From the NCBI GenBank assembly GCA_036346255.1, contig CM070632.1:46884896-46948895 (forward strand): DNA of 64,000 nucleotides. Reading direction: 5' to 3'. The position numbers and the translations under genes were made by a program. The notes below the pieces were generated by a model. The model was not told where the DNA came from. It did not search any database and saw only the letters and a program-made list of their open reading frames with translations. Source of the DNA: Ampelocalamus luodianensis (Eukaryota; Streptophyta; Magnoliopsida; Poales; Poaceae). Below, one piece after another: positions 22,963-34,276 of this stretch; position 1 is the stretch's first letter; every line of letters starts with the position of its first letter.

Positions 22963-23470
22963 GGGCATGTACAATGGTATAGACAACTGTTGTCTATTGT
23001 ATCCCTCTATGTCATCTATAGACAACACTAAAGATAGCTTCTACAATGGATTGTCTCTTTAGAGCATGTACTATGGTGTGACGTCAGCTGTCTGTAAGCG
23101 GTGACACGTAGGACACAAGATGATACGGATGAGAGAGGGGGTGCATAGAGAATTGAGCCGTCTCTCATGCAGTAGTCGATTGTAACACGGGAAACATGTA
23201 AAGAGACAATCCATTGTAGAAACTATCTTTAGTGTTGTCTATAGATGATATGGAGGGATACTATAGACAATAGTTATCTATATCATTGTATATGCCCTTA
23301 CATGTCTATATAGACAGCTCCTCCATGTTTAATATGTCTTGTTTCTCGTGTTACAGTCGACTACTGCATGAGACAACCCAATTCTCTATACATCCTCTCT
23401 CCTCTATATCATTTTGTGTCCTACATGTTAAGATTTACAGACAGCTGACGTCACATCATTGTAAATACTC
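22963..23470. mobile_element. Tourist-type MITE (outer copy, split by the inner copy)
   Basis: Starts GGGCATGTACAATGG and ends ATTGTAAATACTC, with TAA on both sides (22960-22962 and 23471-23473). Its two parts, 22963-23061 and 23298-23470, align together with the inner copy read in the opposite direction, so both belong to one family. PIF/Harbinger-type MITEs use TTA/TAA targets. Confidence 0.85.
23062..23297. mobile_element. Tourist-type MITE (inner copy)
   Basis: A 236-bp complete copy, GAGCATGTACTATGG to CATTGTATATGCCC, flanked by TTA (23059-23061 and 23298-23300). Inserted in inverted orientation into the outer copy at CTCTTTACATG. It shares TGACGTCAGCTGTCTGTAA with the outer copy. Confidence 0.9.
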
Positions 23471-23685
23471 TAACCTGAGTCGACGGAGAGGCTGAAGAAA
23501 GGGACGGGAGAGGCGAGAGAAAGGCTGAAGAAACGGTCGGGAGAGAAAGGAAAAGAAATACTAATTGAGCTCATTCATTCTAGCCTTAATCGAGCTCATG
23601 CATCGGTCGGACACGCGGCAGGACACGAGTGGCGAACCAGAATTGTTTTAAATTTTTCCGGCGAGGAGGTTATCACATCCATCTT

Positions 23686-23693
23686 TATAAATA
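23686..23693 (+). promoter_or_regulatory. TATA box of small candidate gene
   Basis: TATAAATA in an otherwise AT-moderate context, about 580 bp upstream of the small ORF at 24270, with a plausible spliced leader in between. Confidence 0.4.
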
Positions 23694-24269
23694 CAAGTTC
23701 AGATCATCTCCAATAGAGTACTCCTGCTACTCCACGGTTTAGCGTAGAGAGCAAACAAAAAGCTAGCTAGGGCTGCCAGCGAGGGAACAGCGGCCTCCGT
23801 TTTGGTCAAGCAGGCCGCCCATACTCACATCTCTCCCCCTCATTGGATTCTCAAAACGAGGCTAGGCTTAGACTAATTAATCTAACTCTCCGTGGCCCTT
23901 GTGCTCTACCTTTGCTCCTATCCCTCTCTTTAATTAATCTAACTCTCCTTGGCCCTTGTGCTCTCTCTCTCCCTCTCTCTCCTCTCTAATTTTTGGACGT
24001 ATTCCAGCCCAGCGATGTTACATTCTCAAATGCACAAACTGAAGTGTGCAGCACATTCAACTTCTCTATATATATCGGGCAGCCCCTCCGGTTTCCTCAA
24101 CCAGAAGCTCGAGCGCTCTCCGTCGGTGATTCTTGCGGCTTCAATTCGCACACAAGGAAACTAAAGGTACCTTCCCTTCCTTCTTGATTTTGCCATATTG
24201 GTGGAGAGGAACATGTAGTATATTGTCTTCTTAATTCCGATGTCCGATCAGGTCTTGATCCTAAGGAAA

Positions 24270-24455
24270 ATGGATTCCCCAAGAATCGGGCTATGGATTA
24301 CCTCCGTCGCCGTCGCCGTCGCCGCGGCTGTGGACCCTCAGGGCGGACCTTATCGGACAGGCTTCGTGCTTGCTCTGTGCCTCGTGTTTCACAGTGGTAT
24401 CACACTTATGATCTGCGGTGTGTCCGCACGCCGAGGGCGCCGCCAACAGCAGTGA
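24270..24455 (+). CDS. Small predicted two-pass membrane protein (candidate)
   Basis: A 61-residue ORF starts ATGGATTCCCC after an A-rich context (GGAAAATGG). It has two hydrophobic stretches, about residues 6-20 (Ile/Ala/Val-rich) and 29-50 (TGFVLALCLVFHSGITLMIC), and an Arg-rich end (RRGRRQQQ). A TATAAATA box (23686), a donor-like AAAG|GTACC (24163) and an acceptor-like GATCAG (24246-24251) would give a spliced leader. An upstream in-frame ATG at 24240 gives 71 residues if the leader is not spliced. I do not recognise a family. The pieces fit a small gene, but a non-coding transcript or chance ORF remains possible. Confidence 0.35.
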   Translation: MDSPRIGLWITSVAVAVAAAVDPQGGPYRTGFVLALCLVFHSGITLMICGVSARRGRRQQQ

Positions 24456-24512
24456 AGCCGACAAACCGGTGGGGTGGTTTAGTCAGCACCATCTCTGGCT
24501 AAGCCTGCGCAG

Positions 24513-24797
24513 GGCTCAGCTCTTTTGCACTCACAACATGATCCACTCTAAAAAAAAATTATAAAATTTTTCGGGTAAATCATATCGTGAGTGCAGAGAG
24601 CCGAGTCCCGTTTAGGCAGACGCGGCTCCTCTAGAGTTTGTGTTGGCTCCGTCGAGTGGAGCTCTTTTGATTTATCCGTCTAATTAGCGTAGATCCAACT
24701 TGATGATTCTACGCTAATTGGACGGTTGATTTCAAGGGAGTTCCACCTGTCGGAGTCATCTGAAACACTAGCGGAGCAGCGTGTGCCCAAGCGGCGA
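24513..24797. repeat. Two adjacent hairpin-forming elements
   Basis: The first fold is 24513-24608: TTGCACTCACAACATGAT pairs with ATCATATCGTGAGTGCAG around an A/T loop. The second, 24609-24797, is a long fold centred near 24705: CGTCTAATTAGCGTAGA pairs with TCTACGCTAATTGGACG, and pairing continues outward through GTGGAGCTC/GAGTTCCAC and CGCGGCTCC/GGAGCAGCG to both ends. They look like foldback MITEs; no target duplication was fixed. Confidence 0.7.
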
Positions 24798-26013
24798 ATA
24801 ATAATCAAAGGTGGTATGCTTCTTGACTAAAATAACGGTCTCTTATCCTTTTTGTTCCCCCACTCTCCCGGTTGTGTTTTCTGTGTTAGGTTTGGTGAGA
24901 TCTTCTACCTGTCATTTGTCTTGTCTCGGATAGAGTGAGCTATCGTAATAAATTGCACGAATTCCTTTGAGCCCTTTCGATACTATAATTCAAGATGTCT
25001 GATGCGCTTACTTGCTTGCCCACGTGTTCTTGTGCCTTGATTTATGATCTGACGGTATGAATGAAGTTGCGTCTCTTTGCACCAAATAGTCAGGTTGCAT
25101 ACGATAGCATTCGACGAACCTTTGCTTTTCTTTTTTGTTTTTGCAAAGGCGTGCATACAACATAGTCCCCGACTAGATACATAAGAACGTCACAATACAC
25201 TGTTCCTACCGCAATACCAGATCGGAAAAGCAACAGTTTATACGATTCTCGTATGAATCCGGAAAAATTCCGGTGTTCCCAAACGGGCCTAGTACAGTAC
25301 GTGTTTTCCTGAAACTACTAGTCCAGGCCTAATTCGGCCCAGAAACACCCACGTTATGCGGCCCAAAATGCTAGTGGGTCCGAGCCAAGCCCAGCAGCTC
25401 ATCCCCCTCAGCCCACATGACTCACCACGCAGTCGGCCCAGCTCAACTGCACAAACTACCCACGATCTCACTCTCGCTGCTTCAGTGACGTCAGCAAACC
25501 GGTAAGAAAAAACAGGACAAGCCTATAAACACGCTCACGTTACCAATGTACTAGCAATACAGGCACTCCAATGGAGATTCCACGGCATATGCAAGACTGG
25601 CATGCAAACAGGTAAACCTGTAAATACTAAGCCAGAACACAACACTTCCAGAATCAAAGCAACCATGAACTGTTACCATCTCGGTGTGCTTATTTCATGG
25701 ACGATAATCCTTGCATGTACAGAACAGACTTGCTGCTGATAAGAACCAACCGACCAAAGTTATCCCAAACCATCCCTACGTGGGGGAGGGGGGGGGGTTC
25801 AAAATCTTTCTGGTAGCCCAACTTCCTCGCATTTGGCTCCCAGAAACCAAAGTCTGTAAATCTCCTAGTTTCCTCAACCACCTCAACGTTTCTCAAATCG
25901 GAGTACTTGAAACTCGAAATCTCTACTGCTATACCTAGCGCTTTCAATTACAGTTCCATGCTTTTAAAGACAATGGGCCAAAAAAGGGTTTCCTTCTGGT
26001 ACATGAACAGAAC
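24798..26013. other. Intergenic and 3' untranslated region of the stomatin-like gene
   Basis: 24798-25550 shows no gene. 25560-26013 probably contains the 3' untranslated region of the minus-strand stomatin-like gene; a G-run is at 25786-25798. The polyadenylation site was not determined. Confidence 0.4.
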
Positions 26014-29000
26014 TCAGTGCTTGTCTTGGGGGCGCTGCAGCGAGAAAGCGCTGTCATGGTCTGCTTGCGTGCCGAGTGACGGCATCTCGCTGGTAACAGA
26101 AGGCAGGTCAGCAGAATCGGCCTCCTCTTCTTGTGATTCTGGTTCCTCAAGTTCTCCTGCGTGGTAGCTCCCTCCTTGCGTGCTGTTAGACATATGCTTG
26201 TATATCTGGAGAGTCTGAGCGATGAAAGATGATGGGTTGCCAATGGCGCTTGGAAGAAGAATTGTGTTGGTCTAGATTAGATAGCAAGATGTCAGTACTT
26301 TGCCAGTCATGCTAGGAATTGTAAAACATGGAAACAGAACTTCACGATCTCACCTTTTTGGCTAGAGAAGCAAATGCTTTGATGTATTGCTCAGCAACTC
26401 TCAGGTTCGCAGCCTAATAAGAGAGAGAGAGTGAAAAATTTTGAATAACCACCGTTTTGGTACACAACTTCGCCAAAAGCGCACGGAATATTAAACTGAT
26501 AAAGTCAACAATTGTGATACCTCAGTGCTGCCTTTAGCTCTCATGGACTCAGAAACCATTTTGATTCCTCGAGCGGTAGCTTGTGACTTTGCAAGAATCG
26601 CTTCAGCCTCACCTGGTGTTCATTACCAAAAATGAATTGAGCCCTAATGGCACAGAAAATCCTTTAATCCACTTCAGGAAAATAATTGCAAAACAAAATG
26701 TTTCAAAGTAACCAAATCAAACTACACAAGCAACCCAATCTTCAAAAGCAAGCAAGATGATGGTAGTATAAATGGAATAAACAGAAAGGATGCATGCTGA
26801 ATAAATCTACAGACCAGGTTGTCATGAGAACCATCCGAACATGGACAATGGAAAAGTTCAAAAGCGAGCAAGATGATGGCAGAACAAATGGAACTAACAG
26901 AAGGATGTATGCTGAACAAATCTACATAACAGGTTATCATGAGGAACATGGAAAATGGGAAAGTTCATAAGCGAGCAAGATGATAGCGGAATAAATGGAG
27001 CAAACAGAAGGATGCATGCTGAACAAATCTACAGACCAGGTTATCATGGAGAACATAGAAAATGGAAAAGTTTAGAATGAACATATGTCACATACCCTTT
27101 GCGCGATTAGCCTGATCCAACATAGCTCCTGGTAGAATAAATGAAAAGTGTCAAACAGAAGTCCATCTTCCATATACTGAAATCCAATACTGCCCTTGCA
27201 TACAGGTTGAGATAAATTACATCAAAGTAAAAGCATTTAGGATGTATTGAAGTAGGTTAAGCTAGAACAGAAGGTGGCGGTGATTCCAGGATCATGCATT
27301 CATCACCTTCTGATTCAAGGATTTGGGCACGTTTTTTCCTTTCTGCTTCTGCTTGCATCTCCATAGCCACCTTAACCCCACGTGGAGGAGATATATCCCC
27401 TTCGAAGTCAATTTAAAAACATCAGAAAAGCATCAAAACTGTGCTTACAGGTATAACTCAATAGCTGAAAAGCAGAAGAAACATACTGATCTCATAACGG
27501 AGACACTTCAGGCCCCAATCTGTTGCAGCTTCATTTATGGACCTCTGCCAAAAATTGTCAGAAAATACATCAAAAGGCAGCTCATAGAACTTATAAATTA
27601 CGACGAGGTGATGAAAAACGTGAGACAGACTACATCCAGAAAAAGAGTGTGTGACAACAGACACTACCAAAGGTTCTCAAAGAACATCTGTATGATTATG
27701 TTTTTTTTGTTTTTCTTTTGCTTGAGCTATCGCTAAAAGTTGACTAGTTATCAGGGGCAAGAATTTCAATACAACATTAGAACCACCCTAACAAATAAGA
27801 TGGAGAGAAATTCATTGCTACTGCGGTCTGCGGGTCTTTTGCCCTTTCAGCATAGTAAACATAGGAGTAGTAGACAACCATTCAGTAATGGTGATACACA
27901 GAAAAGAATGCCATTATAAGGTAACCGTTATGACACTTCAAAGAAATTGTAACAAGTGTTGTTCAGGGAGGAAATTGAAACATAGAATTGGTAAATATTA
28001 AATAGGGTTCTGTTATCGAAAACTCAGATGAAACACATACATAGGTCTATTCTTTACCTGTCCCATTTAGTGTTACCATGTAAATTATGCTGTAAAGTCC
28101 AGGTTAAAGTTGAAACTGCTCTCCATGTGTTTCGTATGTTATATTACTAATCCAGTTCGTGGTCCGCATAAAGATTATTTAATACATCAACATTCATTTT
28201 ACCATCAGAATATATGTAACTATACATAAAATAGACTAGCGATTTAGAATAAATGAGGCATGAGAACATTGATTTCTTGGTATATCCATAACACAGCCAA
28301 TTGCATATTTAAGTACTTATAACTTGTATGCATTGTTCTCAACAACAATTGATGTGGTATGGAAAGTAGAACAAACAACACATGATGTGAACAAGATGTC
28401 ATACCACAATTTTCTCATTTAATGTGTCCCTCTCCTCAAAAGTCTTGTCTAAGGTTATTTTTCCAAGCTCACTTCTCATGGTTGTTTGTGCAAGTTGAAT
28501 GACTGCAAAAATTGGATTCTCCACGCCATAGGAAGCAAGGTAAGGATCAACAATCTGCAAAGTTCACAAAACAACGAAATAGGAATTAACACTAAGCACT
28601 TGCCAGCAACAGACCCTGATTTACAGAAAGCTGACAGTAAATATGCAAATCCCTCAGAGTCAATTATTATAAATCAATTACTTAATATATATCTTAACTA
28701 CAAAAAAGTTCATTTACTTAATATATATCTTAACTACAAAAACGTCCATTTAACAACAAACAGCCAAACTACATATTCATCACAGTAAACAGTCAACCTA
28801 AAGCATTTCAACATCTGATTAAATAAAACCAAGTGATATCCCACAAAGATTACATGACAATGAAAAAATCAGTACATTTACACTAAATATCCCTAAACCA
28901 TCAAACTAGGATCTGCCAAAAATAGCATCTATCTAATCCATGTGAAACACTAGTACACTGCAACAGAACTCCACTTAGAAGCCAGTAGGCCACCAAATTA

Positions 29001-31318
29001 AATTACAAAAACATGCACTCTACCAATGCAATTTGTAAAGCATCGCATCCACACACTTGCGTCAATCCATTGTAATGCAGTATATGCATACAATTCCTAC
29101 AACAACAAATTAAAAGTCCCAATACACCCCAGGTCACCTAAATCCAAGTTGGAAGAACATAACAGATATCAACGCATCAAGGTTATGCAAAACACTATCA
29201 CATCTTGGGGACACCGTATACCCAATTTTTTTCATCAGGATTTAACAGGCTTATTCATTCTCAACAATGACCCATCATTAATTCTATGACCCTATGTCAA
29301 ACACTGACGCTTTTATGTATCCTAAACACAGAGCCTTGCTTGTTATGGCAACTCGTCATCTTTGCACATGCACAGAACCCAAATTAACATGAAAACCAGC
29401 CTTGCTTATTATGGCAACTCGTCATCTTTGCACATGCACAGAACCCAAATTAACATGAAAACCAGGCAAGATATGAATGTGTGATCCAACCACCAACATC
29501 TCAGTCAAAAGTATGAACAAATAAAAGAACCTCTTTTTTTAAACCACCAAAATGCACCAGAAGTGCAAGCATGACACAAGAGCTTGTGAAGCTACTGAAA
29601 AAAAAAGGCAGTAAGAAACAACATAGGCAGGTATCGTCTGTACCAAATGTGGAGTACACGTCATGAAGGCGTGCGGCATGAGCTTGCTACTACCATTGGA
29701 AGTGAGCCCAGGCATTTATCCCAATGCCATGGGCGATGGCATCTATAACGTAGTGCAGCCAGAACAAGGGGCATAATATAGCAATCCTTGAGTCATACAG
29801 AAATACTACAAACCTACAGCAACTGCACACCCAGTACCACACAAACCCCACCATCCCCATTCCCTATCCTGGCTCATACTGGGCAAAACAACAAATATGA
29901 CATGCCTGCTTTGACCAAATACAAGGCGATCATGACTCATGAGGATGTTTGGGAAGTGGCAACTAAGGTGAGCAAAATCTTGAGTTTGCTTGGAAAGTGA
30001 TCGCAAGAGAAAAGGCCTAAATAATTTGGCCCTGTAATTTATAAAAGAGCCTCATGACATTTGTTTCTAAGAGTAAGAGTAGATGACTTGGCATTCAAAT
30101 ATAAAAGAGCATCAAGAGGATTTACATTGTTACATGTTACAATCCATTCAATACTCCCTCAACATTCCAGCTCTACTTTTCTCAGGTGGATTTCAGTTAA
30201 ATACACCTATCCAGATTGTAGTATTCACAAGACACCTGCACCCCCCTTAAAATTCTGTGAAACGGAAAGGTGTGACGTAGGTCAAAATTACTAGCGATGT
30301 GATAAAATGGTGTGCCAGGATCAGTTAATGCAAAACCACAAGTGCATTTCAGACAAGATTAGAACCATACAGGGTCAATTAAATGCACAGATGATTGTTT
30401 GCTCGAAATGTTGCACCTCCAAGTAGCTGCGTTAAATCATGTTCATATACCATGCTACCTACCAAACAAAACTCCTATAGCAGTAAAGGCCGCACATTCA
30501 TGCAAACCAATCAACCTTCACAACACAAAACACAAACATATCCATCCATTCCATTTCCAACACCACCAAACAACACCTAAACAGGACACCCAGACACCCA
30601 CACCCAAAACCCTCGCAATGCACCATAATCATCCACCACTCACCTAGAGCACCGAACCGAACTAACTAAATTCAGAAATCCTTAGCATAACTCAGCGCAC
30701 ACCAGTCAAATCACAAATCCAAATCAAATTACAGAAAACCCTCACCATAACGCATCACATTCACACCAACGATCGGAAATTACCAAACTACCAACAGCAT
30801 CACCGACGATAACCACAGGGCAAGGTGAGGACGATGAGCTATATCTGTATACCTTGACGTAGAGGACGCCGTCGATCTGGATGGAGACGTTATCCTTGGT
30901 GATGGCGGACTGGTCGGGGATGGGGATGGCCTCCTCCTTGAGCGAGTGGACGTAGGCAATACGGTCGACGGCTGGGACGAGCACGTGGATCCCGGCGCCG
31001 AGGGTCTTGAGGTACTTGCCGAAGCGCTCCACCACGAACGCCTTCTTCTCCGGCACGATGCTCAAGCCCCAGTTCATCGGCGTGCTCAGCGCCTCGTATC
31101 TTGGTCGCACAAGCAAGAAGAAACGTCAATTGCTTCCAGAACGTTCTACAAGGAAGGGCGGTGCTAGGGTTGAAGACAAGAGTTGGTCTGGCTCACCGTG
31201 AGACGTCGTCGCGGGAGTAGTAGCGGGAGAAGGCGCGGGAGGAGGAGGGGCCGAGCTGGCGGGGGAGGAGGAGGAGCTGACGCGCGGGGGCGGCGGATCG
31301 CCGGAGGAGGGTCGCCAT
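26014..31318 (-). CDS. Stomatin-like protein, mitochondrial (SPFH/band-7 family), nine exons
   Basis: Encodes a 370-residue SPFH-domain protein of the mitochondrial stomatin-like (SLP2) group, a membrane scaffold that assembles into ring-like complexes at the inner membrane. Exons (minus strand): 31318-31197, 31099-30853, 28554-28405, 27544-27487, 27399-27307, 27128-27096, 26612-26521, 26413-26354, 26271-26014. All junctions are GT-AG and the phases agree. The Arg-rich start MATLLRRSAAPARQLLLLPR suits a mitochondrial presequence. The band-7 region reads from MNWGLSIVPEKKAFVVERFG through TTMRSELGKITLDKTFEERD and WGLKCLRYEI. The C-terminal helix includes LDQANRAKGEAEAILAKSQA and RVAEQYIKAF, then NTILLPS and a Glu/Ser-rich tail. 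After ILESEG about 22 residues present in homologues are absent, yet the frame holds. In-frame codons upstream of the chosen ATG exist, but none fits a presequence as well. Confidence 0.9.
26740..27080. repeat. Three-copy intronic tandem repeat
   Basis: AGCAAGATGATGG-type units begin at 26751, 26867 and 26974 (spacings 116 and 107 bp). Each continues with AAATGGA and GGATGCATGCTGAA. All lie in the intron between exons 6 and 7 of the stomatin-like gene. Confidence 0.85.
28679..28754. repeat. 36-bp tandem duplication in intron 2
   Basis: CTTAATATATATCTTAACTA begins at 28681 and again at 28717; the copies are nearly identical. Confidence 0.85.
29333..29466. repeat. 66-bp tandem duplication in intron 2
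   Basis: GCCTTGCTTGTTATGGCAAC at 29333 recurs at 29399 with one change. The two 66-bp copies are otherwise identical, so the duplication is recent. Confidence 0.9.
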
Positions 31319-32350
31319 CGTCTCGTCGGCGGCGGTAGTGGGGGAGGGGAGGAGAAAGGGGTGGGGGAGGGGAGACGGGGGGTTGAAGCCAGATGGGCTC
31401 CGGTAGCCTGCAGTTTTCGCTTGTCTGAGGCCGGTGTGGCTGTAGCATTTTCTCTCCTTGGCATCTGACCAACTTGTCTCCCAAGAATGGGTTTCAAAAA
31501 ACTTGGCTTCCAAGAATGTTTTTCCCTATTCTTTCTTTTTCTCTTTTAATTCACCTCTATTGGATTCCGATCCTTGGACATTCATCTCGTTGGGAATGCA
31601 GGAATTTATGGAAAACAATTCAGTTTCTGCGGGAGTCGAGAAAAATTATCGTGTTCTAAATGGATCCTAAAGATGGATTAGCACAATAGAACCATAGCAC
31701 GAAAACTAATTAGGGATCTCAATAAATTACTATTGCAGATATGTTGTATCAAAACGTTGTGATGAAATGTAGCAAGACATCTCTTTCCTATCTAAATTTC
31801 CAAGGAATGGCGAGCTCAGGGAGCATCCACGTCGTCGTTTTCACCAAAAAAAATAACCTCTAGTTTTCAAAATTACGTTGAGGTTCCCTCTCGGCTGTCG
31901 GCAAACATCGGATCTCCATCGTACAATCGTAATTGGACGGGTGCAAAGCCGTTGGATCGCAATTTCAGCACGTCTGACCGTGATCGACCACCCGCCTCCA
32001 TCGCTCCACACCCTTTAACCTAGCCCCGCGCGCGCGCGTGCACCGCCTGGCGTCGTCGCATGCTCAAGGTGATGACGCGTCCGTCGCTCCGCCCGCTCGC
32101 CCCCTCCTATCTTCCGATGCTGCCTCCCTGCCCCCTCGCCCTCTCCACTCCCCTCGCGTCCTTGGCCTGCTCCCTCCCTCTCCTCCGCCGCTTCTTGCTC
32201 AAGGCGGCGATGCGGCCGCCGCTCTGCCCGCTCGCTCTCTACCATCTTCTGACATCGCCTCCCTGCTCCCTCCCTCTCCTCCACCACCTCTTAGGCCGTC
32301 GTTGTCGAGATCTGGCCGTGACGCCGCTTCTTCTGCAGACGGCCACAAGA
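31319..32350. other. Promoter side of the stomatin-like gene, then intergenic
   Basis: 31319-31450 is GC-rich and likely holds the minus-strand promoter and leader. 31540-31630 has a diverged copy at 39260-39350. 32020-32340 is C/T-rich with spurious ORFs. Confidence 0.4.
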
Positions 32351-32503
32351 GGTGAGGCGGGCGAGTTCGTCCACATCAGCGACATTGAGGCCTACGTAAC
32401 TGACCCCCGCCGCGCCACCCGTGCCATCATCCTCGCCTCCAATGTCTACGATCAGTTCTCACCCCCACGACGCCTTTGCATCTTAGCTCAACACCGTCCG
32501 TAG
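32351..32503 (+). pseudogene. Dienelactone-hydrolase-like N-terminal fragment
   Basis: GEAGEFVHISDIEAYVTDPR followed by RAIILASNVYDQFSPP resembles the first strand-turn-strand of plant dienelactone hydrolase family proteins, where AIILASDVFG leads to EAPLLRQ. Here the frame degenerates right after FSPP and ends at 32503. No catalytic Cys, Asp or His region follows in the next kilobase. The match is by recollection of the family pattern, so moderate at best; it may mark a truncated gene copy. Confidence 0.4.
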
Positions 32504-33192
32504 AGAACATCGTATCTAGGCGGTCATGCAACTTTCACTGAGGATGCCAGATCCATGGAACGGGGAGGCAGCCCATCCCCAGCCTTTTTTATTGGCTTTA
32601 TTTCTTCTCATTCTGCATCATCCTCTCCTCTTTTTGCTCTTTTCTCCTCACCTCACGAGAACCTCTCATGTGCATAACGTTTGCTGCCTGTTGGAAATCC
32701 ATCGCCCACTGAGCCATTGACGTCGTCTTCTTAGCACGTTGCCGATTGGGATCGACACCACCTGTCCCTAGATCTACGTCACCTTCACTGCCAGTTTGGA
32801 TCAACCATGTCACGCCTGGATTAGTTGGTGAAGTTTTCCCTAATCTTTCTCACATGCGTCCACCTCGAGATTACAGGTCTAACTTTTGTGATTGAACTGT
32901 TAATTTTATCTTGCCTAAGGTGTTATTTAGCTAGAATGGGTGGTCTTTCTGAAGATAGGCAGAGCTTTGGTCTTGATCAATCATTTAGGTAAGACAATGT
33001 GAAGCAATCTCTGCATATTTCTGCCACATTAGGCATTGTAGTTTACTTTTATCGGAAGCCCAGAAATCTCATTTGTAGTTAGTTCCTCAAACATTCGTAC
33101 TATGATATTTTTCATCTTAGAACACTAGATTTGTAGCTTATTGCATTTACTTCTATTTGTATCTATTTAACATGAATAGCAATGTTTAGTTA
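32504..33192. other. Intergenic, nothing recognised
   Basis: No convincing exon. The ORF at 32598-32813 (minus) is Lys/Glu-rich and lies opposite a C/T-rich stretch. Confidence 0.4.
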
Positions 33193-33387
33193 GGGCATGT
33201 ACAATAGTACAGACAACTGCTGTCTATAACAACTCTCTATATCACCTATAGACACCACTAAAGACATCTCATACAATGGTACAGACAGTTGCTGTCTTTT
33301 TAATTGTCTTTATAGAACACACAATCTTTAATGCTTTTCTTGTTTCTGGTGCTACAGCCGGCTGACATAAACCCATTGTACATGCTC
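33193..33387. mobile_element. Tourist-type MITE, same family as 22963-23470
   Basis: A 195-bp element from GGGCATGTACAATAG to ATTGTACATGCTC with TTA on both sides (33190-33192 and 33388-33390). It shares internal ATAGACA...CACTAAAGA and CTGACATAA blocks with the nested pair upstream. Confidence 0.9.
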
Positions 33388-34271
33388 TTATTGATCCATT
33401 CCCTCAAATTCAACATGTCATTATCACCATGATTACTAGAAAAATCAATGTACATATCGATGATTATTGCTCTCTTGATGCTATGACTTTTGGTGAAAGA
33501 CTTTGGATGACCTTTAAGTAGTCCTCCTACTCTCTTCCATCTTTTCCTCTTCAAATATGTAACTAGAGGGGCAGATGAGCTTTATTGGTTACTAATCCAG
33601 GAACATTGTGGTCTTTCATTTTCTAAGTCACATTGTAGTTTTTGACCAGTAGAACGGCTACAATATTTGAAATTTTTTTGTAACTTCACAATCCTGAATT
33701 GAGCAAATGCATGTTAGTGCTGTTGTTTTCTAAAAGCCATGAGTGAATGCATTGATTCACAGTAACAGGAGTCCACTGAATCTTTATTTCATTGATGCTT
33801 TTTTGTTCTTACTTGGCTGCACATTTCTCCAACGTTGTTTATGAACACACATGAAAATCTCCCGTAGCAATGCATTTTACATATAATATGTAGTAGTTCT
33901 TGAGATACATGTTTTGTTAGTATATTGCATTGTTAAATTAATATTGAAGCTTAATTTATTTTCTTTGCCAATTATCATCTCCATGTTTGTGGGCTTTTCG
34001 TGTCAATTAAGGTTAACCAGATGATGTTCATGTCAGTTTAGTGATGTAGTAGCATGAAGCACAATCTTTTGATTTTGCTTGCATCGCTCTTCAGATAATT
34101 GCGACCATATTAGGTTTGTTTGTATTGCACTGCTCATATTCTGTGCGTTTTTTTTTTCCTTACTTGGCTCCCCTGTATGCGGTCCTCTGTTGTGCCCTCT
34201 TCCGCTTGGTGTTCTGTAGCCCCATCCTTTGCCGGTTCCTCCTCGGTTAGGTCATCGAAGAGAAGAGCCCG
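33388..34271. other. Intergenic, nothing recognised
   Basis: AT-rich without convincing exons. The minus ORF at 33300-33554 partly overlaps the MITE and is unlikely to be a gene. Confidence 0.4.
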
Positions 34272-34276
34272 CCCAT

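Noticed and set aside
31126..31513. Minus ORFs extending upstream of the stomatin-like start
   Set aside because: They are open through the leader only by composition. The presequence-like MATLLRR start at 31318 fits the family and joins to exon 2.
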